Assembly: GCF_001005315.1 (NCBI RefSeq)
Contig: NZ_LBMG01000010.1
Coordinates: 62,001 to 126,000, forward strand
DNA: 64,000 bases
DNA from: Kordia jejudonensis
GTDB taxonomy: Bacteria > Bacteroidota > Bacteroidia > Flavobacteriales > Flavobacteriaceae
Direction: 5' to 3'
The translations under genes were made by a program, and so were the position numbers. Of this stretch, positions 17,450-25,998 are shown piece by piece. The notes beneath the pieces are model-generated. The model saw only the letters and a list, made by a program, of their open reading frames with translations. It had not been told where the DNA came from and did no database searches. The number at the start of each line of letters is the position of its first letter. Position 1 is the stretch's first letter.

Positions 17450-18649
17450 ATGAAAAATCGCATACTATTTGGATTCGCACTTTTAGGAGCATTAGTTATG
17501 ACTTCTTGTGCATCAGACGACACTGCTGATATCAACATTACTGATAATAGTGTTGTAAACAATACGACAAACCCAGGAACTCCAACTACTGGAAATACAA
17601 TTTTCTTATCAGGAACATATACAGAAGATTTAGACTTAGACGCAAATAACAACTACAAAGTAAACGGATCATTAATCATGGCTGCTGGAAGTACATTACG
17701 TGTACCTGCTGGTATGACAGTTGAGGCTTTAGCTGCTGGATCTGACGTGTATATTGCAATTTCACAAGGAGCCAAAATAGAAGCTATTGGTACGGCTGAC
17801 AATCCAATCGTATTTACTTCTGATGCTTCTGCACCAGCTGCTGGAGATTGGGGAGGATTAATTATCTTAGGTAGTGCGCCAATCAACTCTGTATCAGGTA
17901 ATGCTACAGCAACTTCTGAAATCGCAAGTTTACCTTACGGTGGAACTGACGCAACTGACAACTCTGGAAGCTTACGTTATGTGCGTGTTCAGTATTCTGG
18001 TGGATCGGCTGACGGACAATCAGAAAACAATGGAATCTCTTTCTACGGAGTAGGAAACGGAACAACTGTTGAGTACGTTCAAGTATTTGAAGGAAAAGAT
18101 GATGGAATCGAATTTTTTGGTGGAACAGTAAACGTTAGTTATGCTTCTGTAGTAAATGCTCAGGATGATTCAATTGACTGGACAGAAGGTTACACAGGAA
18201 CAATTACAGATGCATACGTAAAGCACGGAGCAGATCATGACAAAGGAATAGAAGCTGACGGATTTAACACAGATATCGGAAACAACTCAAACCCAATTTA
18301 CTTCTCTAATCCTACAATAAACAACCTTACAATTATTGGTTTAGGATCTGCAACAAGTAGCGAAGCTATTCGTTTAAGAGCTGGTACTAGAGCTACATTC
18401 ACAAATGTTCTATTAGAAGGATATGGAGAAGGTTTTGACTTAGATGGAAACGATACAGATAGCCCAACAGGTGTTGGTGTAACAAGTGGTGCAACTACAG
18501 TTACAGATATCTTATTTACAGACATTACATTAAAAGTAAAAAATGATACAGGAGTAATGTTTAATGATGCTGATTGGATTTCAGGAGACGGGAACGGAAC
18601 AGGAACTGACTATGCTACTTGGGGAGCTGGTTGGACAGTAGGAAACTAA
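17450..18649 (+). CDS. Lipoprotein with beta-helix-like repeats
   Basis: 399 residues. The signal peptide ends in a lipobox (LVMTSCASDD, Cys about 20), so it is lipid-anchored in the envelope. After a linker comes a Gly/Asn/Asp-rich region with repeated short beta-strand patterns (GSLIMAAGSTLRVPAGMTVEA, KIEAIGTADNPIVFTSD, GDWGGLIILG), suggesting a right-handed parallel beta-helix. It follows the TonB receptor by 38 bp and ends at a strong terminator, so it is probably an outer-membrane partner of that receptor. No enzymatic motif is recognised. Confidence 0.75.
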   Translation: MKNRILFGFALLGALVMTSCASDDTADINITDNSVVNNTTNPGTPTTGNTIFLSGTYTEDLDLDANNNYKVNGSLIMAAGSTLRVPAGMTVEALAAGSDVYIAISQGAKIEAIGTADNPIVFTSDASAPAAGDWGGLIILGSAPINSVSGNATATSEIASLPYGGTDATDNSGSLRYVRVQYSGGSADGQSENNGISFYGVGNGTTVEYVQVFEGKDDGIEFFGGTVNVSYASVVNAQDDSIDWTEGYTGTITDAYVKHGADHDKGIEADGFNTDIGNNSNPIYFSNPTINNLTIIGLGSATSSEAIRLRAGTRATFTNVLLEGYGEGFDLDGNDTDSPTGVGVTSGATTVTDILFTDITLKVKNDTGVMFNDADWISGDGNGTGTDYATWGAGWTVGN

Positions 18650-18670
18650 TACTTAAAAAAATATTGTAAA

Positions 18671-18700
18671 AAAACACTTTCATATGAAAGTGTTTTTTGT
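18671..18700 (+). terminator. Terminator after the TonB receptor/lipoprotein operon
   Basis: A perfect 26-nt palindrome with arms AAAACACTTTCAT and ATGAAAGTGTTTT (18671-18696) runs into a T tract, 22 bp after the lipoprotein stop codon. It is symmetric and could act on both strands. Confidence 0.85.
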
Positions 18701-18783
18701 TTTACACACTAAGACTTTTGTTATCAAATGGTTAAAACAACGTACAAATACGTAAGTCTACTTCGCTAATTCGACTTCTTTTG

Positions 18784-18791
18784 TATATTTG
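18784..18791 (+). promoter_or_regulatory. -7 promoter element TATATTTG
   Basis: An exact TAnnTTTG match 34 bp before the start of the secreted protein gene at 18826. No convincing TTG box is present at the usual spacing. The direct repeat GTTAAAACA(C)AACGTA occurs at 18731-18744 and 18811-18826 on either side of it. Confidence 0.5.
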
Positions 18792-18825
18792 TATCACATT
18801 ATTATAAATAGTTAAAACACAACGT

Positions 18826-20652
18826 ATGATTAAAAATTACTTTTTATTAGTTGCATTATTGATTTCTTCTGTGTCTTTTGCACAAGTATTAGAAGAAAAT
18901 TTCGATTATGGAATGACAAATGGAGACTTGACTACAGCTAGTGGAGGCGCATGGGCGCAACACTCAGGTTCAGCTGATCCTGTACAGTATGTAGCAACAC
19001 CAAGTTTGACAATGGCAGGCTATCCTTCATCAGGAATAGGAGGACATGCATCAGTTTCTGGAACTTCTCAAGATGTAAACAGATCTTTTGCAGGTATTTC
19101 ATCTGGAACAGTATATGGAAGTGCGCTAGTAAACTTAAGTGCTGTAGGTACTGGAAACTACTTTTTACACTTTAATATTGCTGGTGGTTTTACTTCAAGA
19201 GTTGGAGCAAGAGATGATGGAAGTGGTGGTGTACAATTCGGTATTGAAACGGATAGTTCTACTTTAATCTACGGAACAACATCATACGCTTTAAATACGA
19301 CATACCTTTTAGTATTCTCTTATGAGGTTTCTACAGGAGTATCTAACTTACACGTTTTATCGGCAGTAACGCCTACAGAACCTGCAACGCCTGAAGCTAC
19401 AAATACTGGAGCTACTGGAAGAACAATTAGTGCGATTGCTGTTCGTCAATCAAGTAACATCCCTACTTTTCTTATGGATGGTGTTCGTGTAGCGACAAGC
19501 TGGAACGAAATTATGAACAACTCTACTACAGCTTCTGTAAGTATTGTAACTCCTGCTAATAACGCTGTTTTTGATCCAGGAACAAGCAGTGTTGATATTA
19601 CATTTACAACACAAAACATCGATTTATCAGTTGCTGGAAACCAAGTAAATGTAACTGTTGATGCAAACCCAACTGATGCTGATGTATCAAGTCCTTATGC
19701 AATTCCTACAACAGACGGAGGAATATATGGTGTAACTGTTGAATTGTTAGAAAACAATGTTGTAGTTGACACTAAAATGGTAGCATTTTCTGTATCAAAC
19801 ATTACACAAGTAAATAATATCACTGATTTACGTGCTGGAACATTAGGTGGTTTTTATGAACTAACTGGTGAAGCGTTAATCTCTTACATCGTAACAGAAG
19901 GAACAAGAAATCAAAAATACATTCAAGATAGTGGTGCAGGAATCTTAATAGATGATACCGCTGGAACTTTAAGTGCTCCTTTAAACATCGGAGACGGAGT
20001 TATTGGTTTACAAGGTGAATTATCTCAATTTGGTGGTGTATTACAATTTGTACCAACAGCTAACGTACCTGGAGCATCAACTACTGGAAACACGATTACT
20101 CCAATTGATGTCACTGTTGCCGAATTATTAGCAAACGGAGAAACATACGAAAGTAGATTAATCAGATTGGTAGATGTAACTTTTGATGCTGCTGATGTTG
20201 GTGGAATGTTTGCAGATAACACAAACTATGACGTTACTGTAGTTGGTGGTGCAGACATGACTGTATGTAGAGTTTCTTTTGGAGATGAAGACATCGTTAT
20301 GGCTACAATTCCTAATACACATGTAAACATTACTGGTTTAGGTGGAGAATTCAACGGAACGCGTCAAGTATTACCAAGATACGCAAGTGACATTGAAGAT
20401 GCTTTAAGCACAGAAGAGTTTGGAAGAGCTTCTTTTAGCATGTATCCAAATCCAGCTAACGGAAATACTGTAACCATCGCTTCTGCTACAAACAGCACAA
20501 AAGAAGTGAAAGTTTACAGCATTATCGGAAAACAAGTAATCAACACTACAATTACAAACACATTAAATATTGCTGATTTACAATCAGGAGTATATGTAGT
20601 TCAAATTACAGAAAATGGTAAATCGGCTACTAAGAAATTAGTGATCAAGTAA
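18826..20652 (+). CDS. Secreted DUF5689-like protein with T9SS sorting domain
   Basis: 608 residues. A signal peptide (MIKNYFLLVALLISSVSFAQ) leads to an N-terminal beta-sandwich-like region (about 20-230), an Ig-like segment (VSIVTPANNAVFDPGTS, about 240-330) and an OB-fold/DUF5689-like region (ITDLRAGTLGGFYELTGE...IQDSGAGILIDD...IGDGVIGLQGELSQFGG, about 335-530). A C-terminal type IX sorting domain starts near 540 (FSMYPNPANGNTV...GKQVIN). It is exported to the cell surface or medium. The region order recalls secreted proteins that accompany extracellular nucleases or phosphatases, but no catalytic motif is visible. It is transcribed separately from the upstream operon. Confidence 0.75.
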   Translation: MIKNYFLLVALLISSVSFAQVLEENFDYGMTNGDLTTASGGAWAQHSGSADPVQYVATPSLTMAGYPSSGIGGHASVSGTSQDVNRSFAGISSGTVYGSALVNLSAVGTGNYFLHFNIAGGFTSRVGARDDGSGGVQFGIETDSSTLIYGTTSYALNTTYLLVFSYEVSTGVSNLHVLSAVTPTEPATPEATNTGATGRTISAIAVRQSSNIPTFLMDGVRVATSWNEIMNNSTTASVSIVTPANNAVFDPGTSSVDITFTTQNIDLSVAGNQVNVTVDANPTDADVSSPYAIPTTDGGIYGVTVELLENNVVVDTKMVAFSVSNITQVNNITDLRAGTLGGFYELTGEALISYIVTEGTRNQKYIQDSGAGILIDDTAGTLSAPLNIGDGVIGLQGELSQFGGVLQFVPTANVPGASTTGNTITPIDVTVAELLANGETYESRLIRLVDVTFDAADVGGMFADNTNYDVTVVGGADMTVCRVSFGDEDIVMATIPNTHVNITGLGGEFNGTRQVLPRYASDIEDALSTEEFGRASFSMYPNPANGNTVTIASATNSTKEVKVYSIIGKQVINTTITNTLNIADLQSGVYVVQITENGKSATKKLVIK

Positions 20653-20676
20653 GTTTACCAAACACATATAACATAC

Positions 20677-20710
20677 AAAAAAGCATCTTGAAATTTCAAG
20701 ATGCTTTTTT
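20677..20710 (+). terminator. Terminator of the secreted DUF5689-like gene
   Basis: A perfect 34-nt palindrome with 17-nt arms (20677-20693 and 20694-20710) has the core GCATCTTGAAA and flanking A and T runs. It lies 25 bp after the stop codon at 20652. Confidence 0.88.
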
Positions 20711-20819
20711 AGTAAAACTCAATATTGAAAAGCTTTTACAATCCATTTCAACCCATCATATACTGACTCATCTAAAATAGTACCAATACAAGTATATATT
20801 TCTTTATCTTGTCACTTGT

Positions 20820-21887
20820 ATGAAACTATGGAAAAAAATAAACCAATATGCTAGCAAACGAGACATTCTCTTATTTCTAGGTTTCTATGTCGTTTCTACC
20901 TTAATCTATTATACTGCAAGTTGGATTTCGTGGGGCGGATTCAAAAAAGGACATCCATCCTATTTTGATATAGAAGAATTTTTTGCTTCTGGTGGCGCTC
21001 AGTTTTTAATTAGCTTATTGGTTACAATTCCTATTTGGTACATCACTTCTGTTGTCTTAAGAAAATACAAGCTGAAAATACAACTGTTATCACACTTTCT
21101 ATTTTTACCAATATACATAGCAACATGCTACTTTTCATTGCTTGGCGTCACAAAAATTTTTGGTTGGGCAATGTATTGGGGAGGCTACAAAGTCATTTGG
21201 ACACTCTATACGTTTATGCTTTTTTACTTTGTACAATTTGGCTTCATACACGCGTATAGCTATTTCAAACGATTCAAAAAAGAAGAACAGGAAAAAGCGA
21301 TACTCCGAGAAATCACATTAAAAAGTGAAATCACAGCATTAAAATCACAACTCAATCCACATTTCTTACACAACCTGTTCAACTCTATCAATGCAACGAT
21401 TCCAAAAGAAAACGAACGAACCAGAGAACTCATCATCCAATTATCGGATCTTTTTAGATATCAAAATTATGCATCTCAAAACGAATTTGTAACCATTCAA
21501 GAAGAAATAGAATTTATACAAAGCTATTTAGAGCTCATGCAAATAAGACTCAAAGAACGTCTCAATTTCTCTTTTGAAGTACAAAAGGAAGTCTATCATC
21601 ATAAAATTGTACCGATGCTACTACAACCTTTAGTCGAAAACGCAGTAAATCACGGTATTGCTTCCAAAATTGAGCCTTCAACATTAATCATCAAAATTGA
21701 AAAACAACAAGAACGTCTCAACATTTCCATTGAAGATACAGGCATTGGTATTGCAGATAAAAAAAATATTTTTGACAAAGGATTAGGACTGTCGAATACA
21801 AAAATGAGACTCGATAAAATTTACAATGCCGAATTAAAAATAGAAGACAACATTCCTACAGGAACTAAAATCTCATTTACAATTTGA
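20820..21887 (+). CDS. LytS/YehU-family sensor histidine kinase
   Basis: 355 residues. Four transmembrane helices occupy roughly residues 15-145, followed by a short coiled coil and the His_kinase domain with H181 in SQLNPHFLHNLFNSIN. A degenerate ATPase domain has PLVENAVNHGI and a C-terminal DTGIGI. There is no periplasmic domain of note. It is coupled by a 4-bp overlap to the LytTR-type response regulator, so the two form a two-component system. The signal is unknown. Confidence 0.88.
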   Translation: MKLWKKINQYASKRDILLFLGFYVVSTLIYYTASWISWGGFKKGHPSYFDIEEFFASGGAQFLISLLVTIPIWYITSVVLRKYKLKIQLLSHFLFLPIYIATCYFSLLGVTKIFGWAMYWGGYKVIWTLYTFMLFYFVQFGFIHAYSYFKRFKKEEQEKAILREITLKSEITALKSQLNPHFLHNLFNSINATIPKENERTRELIIQLSDLFRYQNYASQNEFVTIQEEIEFIQSYLELMQIRLKERLNFSFEVQKEVYHHKIVPMLLQPLVENAVNHGIASKIEPSTLIIKIEKQQERLNISIEDTGIGIADKKNIFDKGLGLSNTKMRLDKIYNAELKIEDNIPTGTKISFTI

Positions 21888-22606
21888 AAACAATACTTAT
21901 CATAGATGATGAAGAAGATGCTAGAAATTTACTCCGCCAATACATTTCTGCATACAAAGAACTTCTGATTATCGGAGAAGCCTCAAATGGTTATGAAGCC
22001 GTTGAGTTGATAAACAAATTAAAACCTGACACCATATTTCTAGACATCCAAATGCCAGGTTTCAATGGATTTGAAGTACTTACGCACTTAAAAGAAATTC
22101 CCGAAGTCATATTTTCTACCGCTTATGATCAGTATGCAATAAAAGCATTTGAAGTACACGCCATTGATTATTTATTAAAACCGTATGGAAAAAAACGCTT
22201 TGAAAGCGCACTTCACAGAATTCTTAAAAATCAAGAAAATGTCATTCCATTAGCCGAAGAATTACTTCAAAAAGAAGCCCATTTTCCTTCCAAAGTGATT
22301 CTTCACAAAGGAACAAGAAAACTCATGATCCCCGTAAAGGATTTATATTATGCAGAAGCTTTTGGCGATTATACCAAAGTATTTACCAAAAATGAAGAAT
22401 TTCTAGCCACCAAAGGAATTTCTCAACTTAAAAACAGCTTCAATCCAAATACCTTTATACGCTTGCACCGTTCGCATTTTGTCAATATAAATACGATTGT
22501 AGAATTAAAAAAAGTAGATCGATATCATTACGTATATTTAACTAATGGAAAACAGCTGAGAGTAAGTGAAACCTATCTGCCTGAACTCAAAAAATTGGTA
22601 GTATAA
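21884..22606 (+). CDS. LytTR-family response regulator (TTG start)
   Basis: 240 residues. The receiver domain has phospho-acceptor D54 (IFLDIQMPGFNG) and lysine in YLLKPYGKK. The C-terminal LytTR DNA-binding domain (about 140-238) has FIRLHRSHFVNI near its end. Translation must begin at the TTG at 21884, which overlaps the kinase stop codon TGA (TTGA): a stop codon lies upstream in frame at 21866 and no ATG intervenes. Target genes are unknown; the YwqK/PD40 gene begins 91 bp downstream. Confidence 0.87.
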   Translation: MKTILIIDDEEDARNLLRQYISAYKELLIIGEASNGYEAVELINKLKPDTIFLDIQMPGFNGFEVLTHLKEIPEVIFSTAYDQYAIKAFEVHAIDYLLKPYGKKRFESALHRILKNQENVIPLAEELLQKEAHFPSKVILHKGTRKLMIPVKDLYYAEAFGDYTKVFTKNEEFLATKGISQLKNSFNPNTFIRLHRSHFVNINTIVELKKVDRYHYVYLTNGKQLRVSETYLPELKKLVV

Positions 22607-22697
22607 CAATTTCGTCGTGCTATTTTCAAATCCGTCGACTATAGCATTGTAAACTGTTTTTTGTTGCGTATGTTTAAGGTATCAAACCGTTTTTACA

Positions 22698-24047
22698 ATG
22701 AAAAATATGCTCAAAATCACGCTAATACTGCTGATTACACTACTCACCATACATATCAGTTTTGCTCAAATTGAAACACCGCTGAAAGTATCAAAAGAAG
22801 CCGAAATCATCGATCGAAAAACGTACACAGGCATTATAGCAGAACAATACGCTAATGGAAGTCCATCACTTTGGAAAACCGTCATCAATGGAAAAACAGA
22901 AGGACTTTGGCTAGAATGGTATCCTAATGGTACTTTAAGATACAGAGCGTATTGGAAAAATAGCTTAGGAAATGGCCGCTGGGAATATTTTTATCCGAAC
23001 GGACAATTGCGTTCCGAGAGCTTTTACATCAACGACATTGCACAAGGAATTTTTAAAAACTATTATGAAAATGGACAACTAAAAACCGAAGCAACGTATA
23101 TGAATGGCAAAAAAGATGGCGTAGAATATAGCTATGACATAAATGGTGTTGTGCTTTCGCGAAAACGATATGAAAATGGAATACAGCGTATTGATGAACC
23201 AACTATATTTCAAAAAGGAATTATCTCTAAAAACGATAGCAACGAATGGGGAATCAATTTTATGCCAGACGGAAAAACAGCGTACTTTACACGAAAAAAT
23301 ACGGCTGGTAAAAAACGAATCTATACAGTCACCAAAACTGAAAACGGTTGGAGCGAGCCAACTATTGCTACATTCTCAACACATGAAGATGAAGCCGTAT
23401 TTATAAATATGGATGGAAGTAAACTCTATTTCGCCTCCTACAAACCGTTACCGGATGGAAGTACAACGGAAAAAATGGACATGAATATTTGGTATCTTGA
23501 TAGAATTAATGATCAATGGTCTGCGCCAAAACCACTAACTTCTACAATCAACAAGTCAATGAAAAAAGGCAACGCATGGCCTGCAAACTATGAAGCAGGT
23601 CCAATGACAGACGCGAACGGAAATCTTTACTATTGGACAAAAGGAACGGAAAGCAAAACTACAAATCTGTATTATTCGGAACTAAAAAAGAATGGCAATT
23701 ACGGCAAACCGCAAGAATTAATTCCACCTTCAAGTCAAAAAAATTACGACACTTCGCCGCAACTTTCGCCAGATGGAACCATCCTTTTCTTTTCGTCAGA
23801 TTACCGATCTGATGGATATGGCGATTCGGACATCTACTACAGTGTAAAAAAAGAAGGAAAATGGTCAGCGCCCAAAAATTTAGGTCCTGTAGTAAATTCA
23901 TCAAAATCAGAAGGCTTTCCAAGTTTCTCGCCTGATGGAAAATATTTCTATTTTAGTAGCAATCGTGGAGATGTAAAAGATGCTTATGGAGATAACATAT
24001 CGAATCTGTATTACATGGAAACAAAATATTTAATGATTGAAAAATAA
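22698..24047 (+). CDS. Exported YwqK/MORN-repeat and PD40 beta-propeller protein
   Basis: 449 residues. A signal peptide (LKITLILLITLLTIHISFAQ) is followed by four to five MORN/YwqK-type repeats (about 45-150; YPNGTLRYRAYW, YPNGQLRSESFY, YENGQLKTEATY) and a PD40/WD40-like propeller (about 165-445; INFMPDGKTAYFTRK, SPDGTILFFSSDYR, SPDGKYFYFSSNRGD). The propeller repeats resemble TolB/OmpA-associated PD40 modules. It lies behind the LytS/LytTR pair and is followed after 4 bp by another YwqK-type gene. The antitoxin label often given to YwqK proteins has no support here. Confidence 0.78.
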   Translation: MKNMLKITLILLITLLTIHISFAQIETPLKVSKEAEIIDRKTYTGIIAEQYANGSPSLWKTVINGKTEGLWLEWYPNGTLRYRAYWKNSLGNGRWEYFYPNGQLRSESFYINDIAQGIFKNYYENGQLKTEATYMNGKKDGVEYSYDINGVVLSRKRYENGIQRIDEPTIFQKGIISKNDSNEWGINFMPDGKTAYFTRKNTAGKKRIYTVTKTENGWSEPTIATFSTHEDEAVFINMDGSKLYFASYKPLPDGSTTEKMDMNIWYLDRINDQWSAPKPLTSTINKSMKKGNAWPANYEAGPMTDANGNLYYWTKGTESKTTNLYYSELKKNGNYGKPQELIPPSSQKNYDTSPQLSPDGTILFFSSDYRSDGYGDSDIYYSVKKEGKWSAPKNLGPVVNSSKSEGFPSFSPDGKYFYFSSNRGDVKDAYGDNISNLYYMETKYLMIEK

Positions 24048-24051
24048 TTCT

Positions 24052-24507
24052 ATGAAAAAAATAATAGTACTCGTATACTTCGTAAGCTTTATAAGCTGTG
24101 CTCAAAACGATAAAACGGAATTACCACCAGCGTCAGAAATGGTTTCTATGAACGATGCCAATGTAAAATATGGCACCAAATACGGACAACAATACTTTAA
24201 AAAAGGAAGTTCAGAACCGTACACAGGTTGGTTGTGCGCACGCTATGACAACGGAGAATTAGAATCTGCACAACAATTTAAAAACGGTTATGGAAATGGT
24301 GTTTGGATAAATTTTGATCCTGACGGACGCATAGAATCGCAAGGAGCTTATCGCAACAATAAAACGGAAGGACCTACAAAATTTTTCTATGAAGATGGTA
24401 GCGTAAAAGCGGAAGGAAACTTTATTCATTTAAAAAAGAAAGTCGGTTGGTGGCTTTTTTATGATCGCAAAGGAAATGTGGTAAGCAAACGCTTTTTTAC
24501 CAGATAA
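24052..24507 (+). CDS. YwqK/MORN-repeat lipoprotein
   Basis: 151 residues from the ATG at 24052. Its lipobox-like signal (VLVYFVSFISCAQND) suggests a lipid-anchored envelope protein. It contains three YwqK/MORN-type repeats (YDNGELESAQQFKNGYGNGVW, FDPDGRIESQGAYRNN, YEDGSVKAEGNF). A TTG further upstream at 24037 overlaps the previous gene and would hide the lipobox, so it was not chosen. The gene is probably cotranscribed with the upstream PD40/YwqK gene, with which it shares the repeat type. Confidence 0.75.
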   Translation: MKKIIVLVYFVSFISCAQNDKTELPPASEMVSMNDANVKYGTKYGQQYFKKGSSEPYTGWLCARYDNGELESAQQFKNGYGNGVWINFDPDGRIESQGAYRNNKTEGPTKFFYEDGSVKAEGNFIHLKKKVGWWLFYDRKGNVVSKRFFTR

Positions 24508-24548
24508 TAAAGAAGAAAGTACACCTAAAATCTTCTGCTAATTTTAAG

Positions 24549-24556
24549 TACTTTTG
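24549..24556 (+). promoter_or_regulatory. -7 promoter element TACTTTTG
   Basis: An exact TAnnTTTG match 17 bp before the ATG of the LuxE-like gene at 24574. No clear TTG -33 box is present at the expected distance. Confidence 0.45.
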
Positions 24557-24573
24557 TTACCTCAACAAAAGAC

Positions 24574-25551
24574 ATGAATACCGATACGATTTTCAATATA
24601 TCCAATGCTGCCGATTTTGAAGCGATGACATTTCAAATATTCAAACATCAATTTGAAAACAATCGTACCTATCGTTCTTTTTGTGACTTATTATACAAAC
24701 ATCCAAGCGATATCAAACGCATTGAAGACATTCCGTTTTTGCCGATAGAATTCTTCAAATCACACGAAATTCTTTCAAATAACAATGCCATTCAGGAAAC
24801 ATTTACAAGTTCTGGAACTACAGGAAGTACGCCAAGCAAACATCATGTGACAGACATTTCAGTCTATGAAAAAAGCTATCGCAGAGGTTTTGAATATTTC
24901 TATGGAAACATTGAAAATTATGTTGTTTTAGCATTGTTACCAAACTATTTAGAACGAAAAGGTTCTTCGTTGGTCTACATGGCAAACGATTTGATACAAC
25001 GTAGCAACCACGCGGAAAGTGGTTTTTATTTAGATAATTTAACAGCATTAACCCAGAAACTCATCAAACTAGATCAGGAAGGAAAAAAGGTACTTTTAAT
25101 TGGTGTTTCTTTTGCGTTGTTAGATTTGATTGAAACGACTCAGTTTTCGCTAAAAAATACCATCATCATGGAAACGGGCGGCATGAAAGGTCGTCGAAAA
25201 GAAATGATTCGTACAGAATTGCATCAACTGCTTTGTAATGGTTTCGGTGTTGCCGAAATTCACTCAGAATATGGAATGACCGAATTGCTTTCACAAGGAT
25301 ATTCTAACGGAAATGGCATCTTTAAAACGCCACCATGGATGAAAATTCTAACGCGCGATCCAGAAGATGCACTAACCATTCAAACCAATGGAAAATCGGG
25401 CGGAATCAATGTGATCGATTTGGCAAATATCAACTCCTGTTCTTTTATTGCCACACAAGATTTAGGAAAAGTATATGCAGATGAAACCTTTGAAATTATT
25501 GGCCGTTTTGATCATTCTGACATCAGAGGCTGTAATTTAATGGTTTTTTAA
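24574..25551 (+). CDS. LuxE/PaaK-like acyl-adenylating enzyme
   Basis: 325 residues. It aligns by eye with the LuxE acyl-protein synthetase/PaaK-type adenylation family: FTSSGTTGSTPSKHHV is the nucleotide-binding loop, with METGGMKGRRKEM and HSEYGMTELLSQGY later. Family members activate a carboxylic acid as acyl-AMP and transfer it to a thiol. Solitary copies without luxCDAB are common in Bacteroidota, so light production should not be inferred. The substrate is unknown. A hairpin (25640-25680) lies downstream. Confidence 0.8.
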   Translation: MNTDTIFNISNAADFEAMTFQIFKHQFENNRTYRSFCDLLYKHPSDIKRIEDIPFLPIEFFKSHEILSNNNAIQETFTSSGTTGSTPSKHHVTDISVYEKSYRRGFEYFYGNIENYVVLALLPNYLERKGSSLVYMANDLIQRSNHAESGFYLDNLTALTQKLIKLDQEGKKVLLIGVSFALLDLIETTQFSLKNTIIMETGGMKGRRKEMIRTELHQLLCNGFGVAEIHSEYGMTELLSQGYSNGNGIFKTPPWMKILTRDPEDALTIQTNGKSGGINVIDLANINSCSFIATQDLGKVYADETFEIIGRFDHSDIRGCNLMVF

Positions 25552-25639
25552 CACAATCATACAGAAAGGTTTACCTTAAAAATACGACAAAACCTAAGAA
25601 GAGTAACATCTTCATTAGTTTAGTTATTTAATACAGTAA

Positions 25640-25680
25640 AAGCCCCGAATATTGTACCTACTACAAAATATTCGGGGCTT
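25640..25680. terminator. GC-rich hairpin between the LuxE-like gene and tyrS
   Basis: A perfect 14-bp stem, AAGCCCCGAATATT (25640-25653) with AATATTCGGGGCTT (25667-25680), has a 13-nt loop. It lies between the convergent 3' ends of the LuxE-like gene and tyrS. The T tracts on either side are weak, so a bidirectional terminator is probable but not certain. Confidence 0.6.
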
Positions 25681-25797
25681 GTTATTTTAGTACGAAAAAT
25701 CACTCGAAGCGACGTTTTTTTAATGTATCAATTTGATAATTTGAAAATGTACCAATGTTATATGAATTTAAAGATTAAATGATTAAAGGTATATTTC

Positions 25798-25821
25798 GTC
25801 AAGCTGAACCCGATTCAGCTT
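25798..25821. repeat. Dispersed palindromic repeat (AGCTGAA/TTCAGCT type)
   Basis: CGTCAAGCTGAACCCGATTC is followed by AGCT, with 7-bp arms AGCTGAA and TTCAGCT. Related copies lie at 42184-42210, 49892-49906 and 62346-62373, sharing (C)TGAACTTGATTCAG or its CCGAA variant. It lies inside the 445-bp gap 25552-25996, which otherwise holds the hairpin at 25640, a second repeat at 25930 and no convincing gene. Confidence 0.6.
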
Positions 25822-25929
25822 CTCACAAACAGCTAAAATTTTCCTCAAAATTCCTTGCTTATGTCATAGAAATTGAAGTAACGATTATTTAAAATGAAAC
25901 AATACCAAAAAAAGTCTAATAACCTAAAA

Positions 25930-25998
25930 GCCAGCGATCTAACAGGCGAAGCTGATCTAACATCCAACAGCGCCAGCGATCTAAAAGCGAAGCAGTCT
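25930..25998. repeat. Dispersed repeat of GATCTAA(C/A)AG-GCGAAGC type
   Basis: Two tandem degenerate units, GCGATCTAACAGGCGAAGC and GCGATCTAAAAGCGAAGC, sit directly before the tyrS stop codon. Similar sequence in the opposite orientation occurs at 28384-28413 and 52583-52632. A 55-codon frame through this copy (25894-26061) is judged spurious. Confidence 0.5.

Noticed and set aside
22698-24507. Toxin-antitoxin system suggested by YwqK-type repeats
   Set aside because: Both proteins have export signals and MORN-like repeats and there is no toxin gene; the antitoxin name is a legacy label.
24574-25551. Bioluminescence operon suggested by the LuxE-like gene
   Set aside because: No luxA, luxB, luxC or luxD lies nearby; solitary LuxE-like adenylating enzymes are common in Bacteroidota.
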